Positions 27,411 to 35,422 of a stretch of DNA of 64,000 nucleotides are shown here, piece by piece. Each line of letters opens with the position of its first letter. Position 1 is the first letter of the stretch. The DNA is taken from the NCBI RefSeq assembly GCF_003130705.1, contig NZ_CP021354.1:4774001-4838000 (forward strand), written 5' to 3'. Made by a program: the position numbers and the translations under genes. This DNA comes from Rhodococcus oxybenzonivorans. GTDB taxonomy: Bacteria > Actinomycetota > Actinomycetes > Mycobacteriales > Mycobacteriaceae. The notes under the pieces are model-generated. The model was given only the letters and a program-made list of their open reading frames with translations. It was not told the DNA's origin and made no database searches.

Positions 27411-27445
27411 GGGGGCATTCATCACACGGTGCGATGAATGCCCCC
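27411..27445 (-). terminator. Hairpin after the Rieske oxygenase gene
   Basis: GGGGGCATTCATC (27411-27423) pairs perfectly with GATGAATGCCCCC (27433-27445) around a nine-base loop. It begins 13 bases after the Rieske stop on the minus strand. There is no T-run. Confidence 0.65.
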
Positions 27446-27457
27446 AGACACATGCGA

Positions 27458-28909
27458 TCAGACGCGCCCGGCGATGTAATCCATCAGCCTGGCATGGAAG
27501 TGCCGGATCCGACTCTCCTGATAGGAGGCCAGGGTGATGCCCGGCTTGGTGCGCTGTAACGCTTTGAGGCCCCGCTGAACCTGGGGCATGTTGATGCGAT
27601 CCTGGTTGACCACGGCGCTCAAGTTCCCCAGTTCCGGGGCATCGAGCCAGTCGCCGTCGCGCTCGAGCCAGTGCACCGGTGCCGGCTTGGGTCGCGGTCC
27701 TCCCTCCGGCACCGGTGTGAGGTAGAAGATCTCGAGGATGCAGGAGTCGGGATCCTCACCATTGGGCCGGAAGCGGTAGTAGATGTTCGTCATCCCCGAG
27801 TCCCACGGAAAAAAATTGGGGAAGACGAAATACTGCACGGCGTCCATGAGCTGATATGCCGGCACGGAGGTGAGATCCAGACCCAGGCGGGGCGCGAGAT
27901 CCTCCCGGATCGTGTTGACGATGCGCTTGCGCGCCGTCATTCCCTCGGGCAGGCCTTCGAGCATCTCCCTCGGCACATCACGCGAGTTCTCACCGAGCCG
28001 CTCCTCGTAGAACGTACGGGCTGCAAGGTAGCTCTCGTAGATGTCCTCTTCCTCCAGCTCACCGAGCGTGCTGCTGCTGACACCGCGAGCTGACAGGACA
28101 CGGTTGACGTTCTTCCCGAACAGATCAACCTGACTCATGTAGTCCTGGATGCTCGGCGCCGTCTGCGGGTGAGTTGCCGGCAGGTGGTAGGCCTCGATGA
28201 AGGCCTCGAGGGCAACCTTCCAGTTCGCCGACACCACCTGGGCAACGTGCGCCGACTTGAAGCGCGCTTCGTAGCTGGTGTGCTTGAAGTGGTCGGGAAT
28301 GGGTGCCAGAAAGTCCTCGAGCGGTTCGCAGTCCGGGTCCATATTGATGAAAACGAATCCGCCCCAGGTACCTACGCGCGCCTCGGGCAAGGCAAACCTC
28401 TCACGGTCCACGTGTTTGAAGTCCCACTCGCTACATGGCAGCCGTTTGATCTCTCCGTCCAGCTCCCATGTCCAGCCGTGGAACGGGCAGCGAAATTCGG
28501 GGACCTTCCCGTCCGTGGCCCGCAGTCGGCGACCACGATGAAGACAGGCATTCTGGAGGGCCTTGATCTCCCCGCTCGCAGTGCGGGTGATGATGAAGGA
28601 GTCATTGACGATCTCGTAGACGATGTGGTCGCCGGGCTCTGGAATCTCTTCCTCCCGACACACCATCTGCCACGCCTTACGCCAGACGTGTTCGACTTCG
28701 AGCTCGAGGAATTCGCGCGACGTGTATCGGTCGATCGGAATGTCCTCGTCACCGAGGTCCGTCCACGACGGCCGCATGAACTCCGGAATCTCGTCGCCGT
28801 CCTCGCGGATGACTTGCTGGTAGGTCTTGCCCACTCGCCCGGCAACCTTCTGCTCGATCAGGGCTTCTGCGTCGGTCTGTTCGGACGACGGTTCGGAAAG
28901 CTGCGTCAT
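27458..28909 (-). CDS. Rieske non-haem iron oxygenase, alpha subunit
   Basis: The terminal oxygenase component of a Rieske system, 483 residues. The [2Fe-2S] ligands are Cys122 and His124 (C-L-H-R-G) and Cys141 and His144 (C-P-F-H-G-W). The mononuclear-iron histidines are His242 and His247 in E-A-Y-H-L-P-A-T-H. The bridging acidic residue, normally Asp before A-Y-H, is Glu239 here. No beta subunit is encoded nearby, so an alpha-only enzyme is likely. Electrons probably come from the ferredoxin at the head of the operon. AGGAG lies nine bases before the ATG. The substrate is unknown, and cyclic acids or their CoA esters are plausible. Confidence 0.9.
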   Translation of the reverse strand: MTQLSEPSSEQTDAEALIEQKVAGRVGKTYQQVIREDGDEIPEFMRPSWTDLGDEDIPIDRYTSREFLELEVEHVWRKAWQMVCREEEIPEPGDHIVYEIVNDSFIITRTASGEIKALQNACLHRGRRLRATDGKVPEFRCPFHGWTWELDGEIKRLPCSEWDFKHVDRERFALPEARVGTWGGFVFINMDPDCEPLEDFLAPIPDHFKHTSYEARFKSAHVAQVVSANWKVALEAFIEAYHLPATHPQTAPSIQDYMSQVDLFGKNVNRVLSARGVSSSTLGELEEEDIYESYLAARTFYEERLGENSRDVPREMLEGLPEGMTARKRIVNTIREDLAPRLGLDLTSVPAYQLMDAVQYFVFPNFFPWDSGMTNIYYRFRPNGEDPDSCILEIFYLTPVPEGGPRPKPAPVHWLERDGDWLDAPELGNLSAVVNQDRINMPQVQRGLKALQRTKPGITLASYQESRIRHFHARLMDYIAGRV

Positions 28910-28935
28910 ATCGGAATGCTCCTCTCGCTAACGAA

Positions 28936-29136
28936 TCACTTGTCCGGGCCGATGTAGGCACCAGCGACGTAGTCGAGCATCACCTGGTCCGCATAGCTCA
29001 GGTCGCCGGAGACCCGCGTCCCGTCCCGCTCGAACACGCCGCTCTGGCCGGTCGCGGGATCTTCGACTGCCACGGTCCCGTCGGGCAGCAGCGCGAAAAC
29101 CATGTTCGTGCCGCGCTGCACCAATTTCTTACTCAT
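28936..29136 (-). CDS. 66-residue conserved-looking small protein between ferredoxin and Rieske oxygenase
   Basis: A very short gene with an excellent AAGGAG six bases before its ATG, placed between ferredoxin and oxygenase genes in the same direction. The protein is acidic towards its end and has a pattern of short strands: M-V-F-A-L-L-P-D-G-T-V-A-V-E, then S-G-V-F-E-R-D-G-T. The C-terminus is D-Y-V-A-G-A-Y-I-G-P-D-K. I recognise no family. The position suggests an accessory of the oxygenase, for instance an assembly factor or small subunit. Confidence 0.65.
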   Translation of the reverse strand: MSKKLVQRGTNMVFALLPDGTVAVEDPATGQSGVFERDGTRVSGDLSYADQVMLDYVAGAYIGPDK

Positions 29137-29203
29137 CTGTCGCTCCTTAGGCGTATACCGCGGTTTGTCTTCGATCAGGCGTAGTGCTCGGCCCTGGCCA
29201 CCA

Positions 29204-29533
29204 TCAGGCCGTCTTCCGCACACCGCGTTTGACGACCACTAGATCGCCTACCGGCCGGGCCTGGCATGCCAGACGCAAGGTGCCCTCGTTGACGGGGTCC
29301 AGGACGGCTTCTAATCCCTCCGCCTCGAACGGTTCGACGGAGTTCAGATGTTCTGCCCCCTCGATCACCGACATGAAGCACATGTGGCAGGTGCCCATGC
29401 CCTCGCAGGTCGTCGGCCACCGCACGCTCTGCTCGACAGCCGCCTCGTAGACGCTCTGACCGCGGGCAACGTCGAGGACTATGCCTTTGGGCTGGACCGT
29501 GACCGTGACATTGTCGCCTCCTGGCTGCTGCAT
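29204..29533 (-). CDS. [2Fe-2S] ferredoxin (plant/xylene-monooxygenase type)
   Basis: A 109-residue ferredoxin with the C-E-G-M-G-T-C-H-M-C cluster loop (cysteines near 43, 49, 52) and a fourth cysteine in L-A-C-Q-A near 88, giving the CxxxxxCxxC...C spacing. AAGGAG four bases before the ATG fixes the start. It is the first gene of the ferredoxin-small protein-Rieske operon and the likely electron donor to the oxygenase. No dedicated reductase is in this operon. The reductase at 43651-44895 could serve both oxygenases. Confidence 0.9.
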   Translation of the reverse strand: MQQPGGDNVTVTVQPKGIVLDVARGQSVYEAAVEQSVRWPTTCEGMGTCHMCFMSVIEGAEHLNSVEPFEAEGLEAVLDPVNEGTLRLACQARPVGDLVVVKRGVRKTA

Positions 29534-29577
29534 CTGTCTCCTTCGAATGCGTATGCGGCTTCAGACTGGTGTGCTTT

Positions 29578-29615
29578 ATTGTATGCAAAATATTCGTCGT
29601 GTGTCCAGGTTCACA
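29578..29615 (-). promoter_or_regulatory. Composite oxygenase-type promoter (Rieske operon)
   Basis: On the minus strand: TGTGAACCTGGACACA (29615-29600), 11 bases, then TTGCATACAA (29588-29579) overlapping the -10 TACAAT (29583-29578). Box centre to -10 centre is 27 bp, identical to the promoters at 27084 and 43101. The predicted leader to the ferredoxin ATG is about 38 bases. Confidence 0.7.
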
Positions 29616-29633
29616 ATTCTTACGGGGAAATGC

Positions 29634-30473
29634 CTACACAAGGCCGAGCGTCGCCGGGGCGTTGAGCTCGAGACGCTTGCGCACACCGTCAGTGGTGTCC
29701 GCTTCGACCGACACCACCAACTGGTCGACCCCGGCGGACTCGTACGCACTCACCAGTTCCGTGGTGAGGCGCGCACGGGGAGTCACCGTGATCTGGAAGT
29801 CCTTCAGATCGCGTCCGATCGCGTCTGCGTGCCGGACCATCAGCTCGCGTGCCTCCGCAACCTCGTCCGGGGTTTGACCGAAGCCGTACCACCCCGTTCC
29901 CAGTGCGGCTGCATCACGCAACGCCAGCGGTGTGGCGCCACCGAGGACCAGGCGCGGACCGCCTTCCTGGATCGGACGCGGATACGCGTCGATACCGTCG
30001 AATTCCACGAAGTCTCCGTGAAATTGGGGGTCGTCCATTGTCCACATCGCACGCAACGCTGCAAGATGCTCTCGAAAGCGAGCTCGCCGACGTTCCATCG
30101 GGACGCCGGTTGCTCGGAACTCGGGAACGACGTACCCCACGCCGACTCCGAGGACCAACCGCCCGCGGGAGAGAACGTCGACCGTGGCGGCAGCCTTCGC
30201 AAGTTGAACGGGGCCTCGCTGGGTCAACACGAGGATTCCGGTGCATAACTCGATGCGGTCGGTGAACGCCGCGAGGTACCCCAGGGTGACCAGCGGGTCC
30301 ATGATGGGCCAGTCCGGGTCGAGCGGCGGTTTGGGTTGCCGCGGCTTCGGCAAGATCGCATGGTCGGCGGTCCACAGCGAGTGGTACCCGAGCTCCTCGC
30401 CTCGTGCTGCGAGTTCGCCCGCTTCGTCAGAGGCCATACCGCCGACATTGGCTCCGAAAAACCCGAGCTTCAC
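29634..30473 (-). CDS. F420-dependent LLM-class oxidoreductase, second copy
   Basis: A luciferase-like oxidoreductase of 279 residues. The N-terminus K-L-G-F-F-G-A-N-V-G-G, the L-W-T-A-D-H-A-I-L-P segment near residue 35, R-L-V-L-G-V-G-V-G-Y near 105 and R-L-V-L-G-G-A-T-P are typical. The start is GTG with AGGAGG six bases upstream. It is the last gene of the E1-lipoyl-crotonase operon. It shares a fold with the gene at 23262-24191 but little sequence, so the two likely act on different intermediates. A reaction such as F420-dependent oxidation of an alcohol or lactone is possible but not shown. Confidence 0.82.
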   Translation of the reverse strand: MKLGFFGANVGGMASDEAGELAARGEELGYHSLWTADHAILPKPRQPKPPLDPDWPIMDPLVTLGYLAAFTDRIELCTGILVLTQRGPVQLAKAAATVDVLSRGRLVLGVGVGYVVPEFRATGVPMERRRARFREHLAALRAMWTMDDPQFHGDFVEFDGIDAYPRPIQEGGPRLVLGGATPLALRDAAALGTGWYGFGQTPDEVAEARELMVRHADAIGRDLKDFQITVTPRARLTTELVSAYESAGVDQLVVSVEADTTDGVRKRLELNAPATLGLV

Positions 30474-30515
30474 GTTGTGCCTCCTGCAAAAAAAGTGCGC
30501 AGACTTTGCGCGTCG

Positions 30516-31265
30516 CTACGAGATTCGGTCCCGCACCGCGTCTCGCGCCCGCGCGCGATCAGGGTGCTGGGATGTTTCGTCGAACGCCTGGGTCTCCAAT
30601 TCCAACTGCTCGGCTAGGTGACGCCGGTGGGAGTCCTTCAGCAGTCTCTTGGTCACAGGTACTGCCAGGCCGGGCATATACGCCAGACGGGTTGCGAGGT
30701 CCACGGCGCATGCGAGTAGCTCGCCATGAGGTACGACCTCGTTGACCAGACCCCAGGAGTGTGCCGCGGCAGCATCTAGTCGCGCGCCCCCGAGCAGAAG
30801 CTCGAATGCCCGGGTGTAACCCAGGACGCGCACGAGGTGGTGGGTCGCACCGTTGTCAGGTGACAGTCCGACCGGCGCGAACCCGGCCGAGAACGAGGCG
30901 CGATCGGACGCCAATCGGATGTCGGCGGCCGCCGCGAGGGATAGCCCCGCACCCAGCGCCGGACCGTTGACGGCCGCGATCAGCGGGATATCGAGCGCGT
31001 CCAGTTGCTGTATGACCGGGTGGTAGAAGCGCCGCATTCGCCGGGACGACGGCGCATAGTCCGACTTGGGTGCCCGAATGTCGCCGCCGGCGCAGAAACC
31101 CTTCCCCGCTCCCGTCAACACCACGGCTTTCACAGTGCCATCCGCAGCGGCGAGGACGTCGGAAAGCGCATCGAACAACTCGGGCACAACAGCATTGAGC
31201 CGCTCCGGGCGGTTCAACGTCAGGACGAGCACCGCGTCACGCATTTCACTCAGGACGAGGGACAT
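30516..31265 (-). CDS. Enoyl-CoA hydratase/isomerase family protein (PaaG-like active site)
   Basis: A crotonase-fold protein of 249 residues. The oxyanion-hole strands F-C-A-G-G-D (near 67) and A-L-G-A-G-L-S are present. At the positions of the two catalytic glutamates of classical hydratases I read F-A-P-V-G-L-S-P-D-N-G-A. The Asp in P-D-N-G fits PaaG/ECI-type isomerases better than hydratases. A double-bond or ring isomerisation on an acyl-CoA is the best guess. The ATG at 31265 is just after the lipoyl-protein stop, with only a weak ribosome site, so it may be coupled to it. Confidence 0.8.
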   Translation of the reverse strand: MSLVLSEMRDAVLVLTLNRPERLNAVVPELFDALSDVLAAADGTVKAVVLTGAGKGFCAGGDIRAPKSDYAPSSRRMRRFYHPVIQQLDALDIPLIAAVNGPALGAGLSLAAAADIRLASDRASFSAGFAPVGLSPDNGATHHLVRVLGYTRAFELLLGGARLDAAAAHSWGLVNEVVPHGELLACAVDLATRLAYMPGLAVPVTKRLLKDSHRRHLAEQLELETQAFDETSQHPDRARARDAVRDRIS

Positions 31266-31273
31266 CGAAGGCG

Positions 31274-31507
31274 TCAGGATTCTTCGATGGTCGCCACGAC
31301 GTGGCCGACGGGGTAGGCCGTGTCCACCTCCGCGATGACTCGCAATACCCCGTTGGCCGGGGATTCGACCTCGAGCTGGGCCTTGTCTGCCTCGAGGACG
31401 TAAATTACCTGGCCCTCGGCTACCTGATCGCCGTCGTCGGCGAGCCATTCGGCGACATACCCCTCGGTCATCTCCATCGATGCCTGTGGGATGCGGATCT
31501 CCAACAT
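31274..31507 (-). CDS. Free-standing lipoyl (biotinyl_lipoyl) domain protein
   Basis: A single 77-residue lipoyl domain and nothing else. The swinging-arm lysine is Lys42 in E-A-D-K-A at the tip of the hairpin, and the flanking strands (I-P-Q-A-S-M-E-M-T-E-G-Y-V and G-V-L-R-V-I-A-E-V) complete the flattened barrel. The D-K-A context is lipoyl-type, not the M-K-M of biotin carriers. It lies between E1-beta and the crotonase in the E1 operon. It supplies the lipoyl arm that the E2 at 17455-18282 lacks. AAGGA lies seven bases before the ATG. Confidence 0.88.
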   Translation of the reverse strand: MLEIRIPQASMEMTEGYVAEWLADDGDQVAEGQVIYVLEADKAQLEVESPANGVLRVIAEVDTAYPVGHVVATIEES

Positions 31508-31527
31508 GTTGTTCCTTCGGTCGTGAG

Positions 31528-32556
31528 TTAGGCGAGCAGGTCGCGTGCGGCCTGGATCATCCGCGCAGCGTCGGGGACGTACTGCGCCTCGAGGGGGCCG
31601 CCCGGTGTGGGTGCGTATGGCGCACCGAGTCGACGAACCGGCTTGTGCAGTTCACCGAGCAGTTCCTCGTGGATCTGGCTGGACACCTCGGCACCGAAAC
31701 CGCCGAACTGCACAGCGGCGTGAGCGACGATTGCCCGCTTGGTCTTCGCGACGCTCTGGAGGACGGTGCTGATATCCAGTGGGACCAGCGACCTCAGGTC
31801 AACGACCTCGACGTCGACGCCTTCCGCCGCCAGCGCCTCGGCGGCCTCGAGGGCATCGAGCACCGCGCGACCGTAGGTGATGATGGAGAGGTCGGCACCC
31901 GGGCGCGCAATAGACGCACGCCCGAGGGGTACGCGGTAGTCCCCCACCGGTACGTCTCGCTTCTGCGGATCGAACACCACCCGGGACATTTCCATCACGA
32001 CGCACGGATCCTCGTCGTAGATGCTGCTGAGCAGCAGTCCCTTGGCATCGAGCGGATTGCTGGCGCACACCACCTTCAGCCCTGGGACATTGGCCAACCA
32101 GGCCTCGAGGGACTGCGAGTGCTGCGCACCCATGTTGCCCCGGCCGGCACCGACGACCGTGCGGATGGTGATGGGCACGGCGGTGCGACCGCCGGACATG
32201 TAGCGCAGCTTCGCAGCATGGTTGGCGATCTGATCCATCGCGACACCGAAGAAGTCCATGAGCATGATTTCGACGATGGGCCGCATACCTGCGAGACCGG
32301 CGCCGATGGCCGTGCCGATGAGCGCCTGCTCCGCGATAGGAGTGGCCCGAACACGTTCCGTGCCGAACTTGGTCGACAGCCCCTTGGTCATTTTGAATAC
32401 GCCACCGGCGGGGTCTGCGATGTCCTCTCCCAGCATGAACACTGACGGGTCAGTGCTGAGGGCGTAGTCGAAGGCATCGAGGCAGGCCTGCTGGAAGTTC
32501 ATTTCCTGGAACTGCACCGTGGTCGATGCGTCCTTAGTAATCTGTGTCACCGTCAT
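31528..32556 (-). CDS. 2-oxoacid dehydrogenase E1 component, beta subunit
   Basis: The pyrimidine-binding and C-terminal transketolase-like half of a heterotetrameric E1, 342 residues. Landmarks are F-M-L-G-E-D-I-A-D-P-A-G-G near residue 40, R-V-R-A-T-P-I-A-E-Q-A near 70, and D-L-R-S-L-V-P-L-D near 250, which carries the E2-interaction domain. The style is that of acetoin or branched-chain dehydrogenases, but the 2-oxo substrate cannot be told from sequence. Its ATG overlaps the E1-alpha stop (ATGA), so the subunits are translated in equal amounts. Confidence 0.92.
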   Translation of the reverse strand: MTVTQITKDASTTVQFQEMNFQQACLDAFDYALSTDPSVFMLGEDIADPAGGVFKMTKGLSTKFGTERVRATPIAEQALIGTAIGAGLAGMRPIVEIMLMDFFGVAMDQIANHAAKLRYMSGGRTAVPITIRTVVGAGRGNMGAQHSQSLEAWLANVPGLKVVCASNPLDAKGLLLSSIYDEDPCVVMEMSRVVFDPQKRDVPVGDYRVPLGRASIARPGADLSIITYGRAVLDALEAAEALAAEGVDVEVVDLRSLVPLDISTVLQSVAKTKRAIVAHAAVQFGGFGAEVSSQIHEELLGELHKPVRRLGAPYAPTPGGPLEAQYVPDAARMIQAARDLLA

Positions 32557-33572
32557 CGCCGTGAGTCCTCCTGGTTGCCGTACACATCGCGAAGCATTTC
32601 TTCGGGAGGGGTGGGGTCCGAGCTTCGCGCAAACTCCATCGCATCCCGGACTTCCTCGTCGACATCGGCGTCGATCGAGCTCAACGTGTCTTCGGAGTGC
32701 CAGCCCTCCTGCAGAATCGAGAGGCGGAACGCGACGACGGGGTCTCGCGCCTCAGCAGCCTTTCGCTCCTCGGCCGGGACATACCGGTTTTCGGAACCGA
32801 ATGAGTGGCCCTTGGTGCGGTAGGTAACGGACTCCACGAACACCGGCCCCTGGCCCGCGCGAGCCTCTTCGACGGCCGCCTGGACCGCGGCATGAATCTC
32901 GAGAGGCGCGAATCCGTCGACTCGCACCGCGCGCATCCCGACTGCTTCCGCCCGGCTGGTGAGCTCGGTGTTGCGGGTGTAGTCGGAGATGCTGGTGTGC
33001 TCGGCCCACTGATTGTTCTGGCATACGAATACCAGCGGAAGGTTCCAGATCGCCGCGAGGTTCAGGCTTTCGGCGATCGCACCAATGGATGTGGCTCCAT
33101 CACCGAACGTGGTGACGGCGACCTGTCCGTTGCCCTCGAGCTGAGCAGCTAAACCGAGTCCACACGCAATGGGGGCACCGGCACCGACGATTCCCGTCGT
33201 CGCCATGAGGCCGAGCTCCGGGGCGGACAGGTGCATCGAACCGCCTTTACCTTTGGACGTTCCGGTAACGCGCCCGAGGAACTCCGCGGCAATTCCACGC
33301 AGTGGCACACCTTTCGCGACGACGTCGCCTAGGCAGCGGTACGTTGTAGAGAGGTAATCACTCGGCTGCATCGCCAGGCCGATCGACGCGCACGTCGCCT
33401 CCAGGCCGCGAATCGGGTAGGACGGGAACCGCGCCTCACCGGTTGAGAGCACCTTCTGCAGGGCGTTTTCCAGCGCCCGCATACGTCTCATGCTCCGGTA
33501 CAGGTTCAGAGCGACGTCAGCCGGCGTACCGACCGACTCCGCCGCGGCCACCGATGTCGGTGAAGAGACCAC
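32553..33572 (-). CDS. 2-oxoacid dehydrogenase E1 component, alpha subunit
   Basis: The thiamine-diphosphate-binding E1 half, 339 residues. The TPP/Mg motif runs from G-D-G-A-T-S near residue 160 to Q-N-N-Q-W-A near 190. The phosphorylation-loop histidine region (R-T-K-G-H-S) is near 265. It decarboxylates a 2-oxoacid and transfers the acyl group to lipoamide. The GTG start at 33572 has AAGGAG eight bases upstream. Codons further upstream do not look coding. It heads the operon E1-alpha, E1-beta, lipoyl protein, crotonase and LLM enzyme. Confidence 0.92.
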   Translation of the reverse strand: MVSSPTSVAAAESVGTPADVALNLYRSMRRMRALENALQKVLSTGEARFPSYPIRGLEATCASIGLAMQPSDYLSTTYRCLGDVVAKGVPLRGIAAEFLGRVTGTSKGKGGSMHLSAPELGLMATTGIVGAGAPIACGLGLAAQLEGNGQVAVTTFGDGATSIGAIAESLNLAAIWNLPLVFVCQNNQWAEHTSISDYTRNTELTSRAEAVGMRAVRVDGFAPLEIHAAVQAAVEEARAGQGPVFVESVTYRTKGHSFGSENRYVPAEERKAAEARDPVVAFRLSILQEGWHSEDTLSSIDADVDEEVRDAMEFARSSDPTPPEEMLRDVYGNQEDSRR

Positions 33573-33629
33573 GGGTAGCTCCTTCCGAAAGTGGGGGGGT
33601 GGGCAGCGAATGCCCGTTGGCCTACTATT

Positions 33630-33639
33630 TTGCATGACA
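33630..33639. promoter_or_regulatory. Decamer operator between E1 operon and CoA ligase
   Basis: TTGCATGACA within CTATTTTGCATGACATAG lies in the 136-base gap between the divergent E1-alpha and CoA-ligase genes. It keeps the TTGCATG core of the island decamer and could control both operons. Confidence 0.55.
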
Positions 33640-33708
33640 TAGCTCTCGCACACAAGGGCGCGTCGACTCGGGTCGTCGCGCAGCCCTCGAGAAAGAAGAG
33701 GTGGGCAC

Positions 33709-35352
33709 ATGACGGATCTCGGCACGCAAGCTCTGTTCGGGCCCGTGAGCGGCAACCCGTGGCAGGGCAGAGTCGTCCATGAGGCGATCGACGCTGCCGC
33801 TGCCGCGTGGCCTGATCACGACGCGATCGTCGACGGCGACACAACCCTGACGTTCAGCGAACTCACGACGCGACGCGACGCACTGGCCGCTGTCCTGGCG
33901 CAGCGTGGAGTCAGTCGAGGAACCCACGTGGCGTTATATCTACGCCGCTCCTGGGAACACGTCGTCCTACTCCATGCGCTGTGGCGACTCGGCGCAGTGG
34001 TCGTTACGCTCAACACCGGCTGGGAAACCGATGAGCTCGAGTACGCACTGAACTTCACAGACGCGGAATTCCTCATCGCCAGCACCAGCGTCGCCGGAGT
34101 TGCTGTCTCACATCGCATCACCGGCCTCGGATTGCCAGAGCACGGTCCGGTCACCAACCCTCGGTTCCCGTCGCTCCGGGCCGTTGTCGGCGAAGATTCC
34201 GACGCGACTTCCCACGAATGGCACCTCCAGAGCTGGATGCGCGCCGAACCGGGTCCCCTTCCCGAACCGGTCCGAACCCAGGACGCAGTCATCCTGTTCA
34301 CTTCCGGCTCCACCGCCCGGCCCAAGGGCGTCATCGTCCGTCAGGAATCCCTGCTGGGCTCGGCGCACTTCTTCATGGGCAGGCTCGGGTTAACCGACTC
34401 GGACCGATTCCTCGGGTTGGGCCAGTACTTTCATGCCGGCGGCCTGGTCCAACTACTCGGGACCAACCTGTACGGCACCGCCCACCACCTTTTCGACGGG
34501 TTTCAGCTCAAAAAGATCGTGCGTGCGGTCGACGAGTACGGGATTACCGCAACAACGGGGTTCGACCTGGTGCTGTCGCGTATCTGGGACGAGTTCGACC
34601 GCATCGAACGGCCGTGTCCTCTCCACAAGGTCGGATGTGCCCCTGGCATGGCCATGCACGACCGACTGGAAGACGCAGGCGCCACAGTTGTGATGATGTA
34701 CGCGATGAGCGAGGCCGCGAATATGGTGTCGCTGACCGAACCTGTCGAATCCGAACGTGATCGGATGAGCAACGGCTACCCCTTGCCGGGGGTGACCGTT
34801 CGCATCTGCGACCCCGACTCCGGGGCTCTGATGCCCGCGGGTACGCCGGGAGAAATCTGTTTCGCCGGCTGGAATCTGTTCTCTGGCTATTACAAGGCGC
34901 CCGAGGAAACGAGTCGGGCGATGGATGGCGACGGCTTCTTCCACACCGGCGACTACGGCTGGCTCGACGAGAAAGGACGACTGTACTACCGCGGCCGGTA
35001 TTCGATGATGGTGAAAACCGGTGGTGAGAACGTTTCGGAGACGGAGGTGGAGAACTTTCTGGTGCGGGAGGTCGCGGGGGTCGTCGGCGCCGCCGTTGTC
35101 GGCGCGCCGGACGAGCGCTGGGGCGAGGCAGTGGTCGCCTTCGTCGAACTTGCACCAGGTGTCGCCTTCGATCCCCATTGGCTCCGTGAAGCATGCCGAG
35201 GGAGAATCGCCGGTTACAAGATTCCGAAGCGGTTCATTCAGGTTGCTGCCGGCGACTGGCCGACAAGCCCCATGGGCAAGCTGCGAAAGCAGGAATTACG
35301 CATCGCTGCCCGACATGAGGCCCTCGAAGCGAAAGTAACTGCTCCCGAATAG
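33709..35352 (+). CDS. Acyl-CoA ligase (AMP-forming)
   Basis: An ANL-superfamily ligase of 547 residues that activates a carboxylic acid with ATP and CoA. The P-loop core is F-T-S-G-S-T-A-R-P-K-G near residues 200-210, with Ala where Gly is usual. The Y-A-M-S-E-A motif, the hinge D-G-D-G-F-F-H-T-G-D-Y-G and Y-Y-R-G-R-Y-S, and the C-terminal catalytic lysine in M-G-K-L-R-K follow in order. GAGG lies seven bases before the ATG. The gene stands alone, divergent from the E1 operon, and is a candidate for activating the primary substrate. Confidence 0.9.
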   Translation: MTDLGTQALFGPVSGNPWQGRVVHEAIDAAAAAWPDHDAIVDGDTTLTFSELTTRRDALAAVLAQRGVSRGTHVALYLRRSWEHVVLLHALWRLGAVVVTLNTGWETDELEYALNFTDAEFLIASTSVAGVAVSHRITGLGLPEHGPVTNPRFPSLRAVVGEDSDATSHEWHLQSWMRAEPGPLPEPVRTQDAVILFTSGSTARPKGVIVRQESLLGSAHFFMGRLGLTDSDRFLGLGQYFHAGGLVQLLGTNLYGTAHHLFDGFQLKKIVRAVDEYGITATTGFDLVLSRIWDEFDRIERPCPLHKVGCAPGMAMHDRLEDAGATVVMMYAMSEAANMVSLTEPVESERDRMSNGYPLPGVTVRICDPDSGALMPAGTPGEICFAGWNLFSGYYKAPEETSRAMDGDGFFHTGDYGWLDEKGRLYYRGRYSMMVKTGGENVSETEVENFLVREVAGVVGAAVVGAPDERWGEAVVAFVELAPGVAFDPHWLREACRGRIAGYKIPKRFIQVAAGDWPTSPMGKLRKQELRIAARHEALEAKVTAPE

Positions 35353-35355
35353 CAT

Positions 35356-35393
35356 TCGGTCCGGGTGCGAGCCATAGGCCGCACCCGGACCGA
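35356..35393. terminator. Bidirectional hairpin between CoA ligase and acyl-CoA dehydrogenase
   Basis: TCGGTCCGGGTGCG (35356-35369) pairs perfectly with 35380-35393 around ten bases. It begins four bases after the ligase stop and lies 30 bases beyond the converging dehydrogenase stop. Confidence 0.75.
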
Positions 35394-35422
35394 GTGTGAT
35401 GAGAGGACGAGACTGCGAAATG

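Larger units (their letters stand above)
26842..27457. other. 616-base gene-free region between flavoprotein and Rieske operons
   Basis: Holds the composite promoter of the flavoprotein operon (27084-27121), its long leader (26842-27076) and the Rieske-operon hairpin (27411-27445). The short open frames here lack start signals and protein-like composition. Between about 27130 and 27400 I see no feature I can support. It might be remnant coding sequence. Confidence 0.6.

Noticed and set aside
31274..31507. Biotin carrier protein of a carboxylase
   Set aside because: The modified lysine is in a D-K-A context, not M-K-M, and the neighbours are E1 subunits, not carboxylase subunits.
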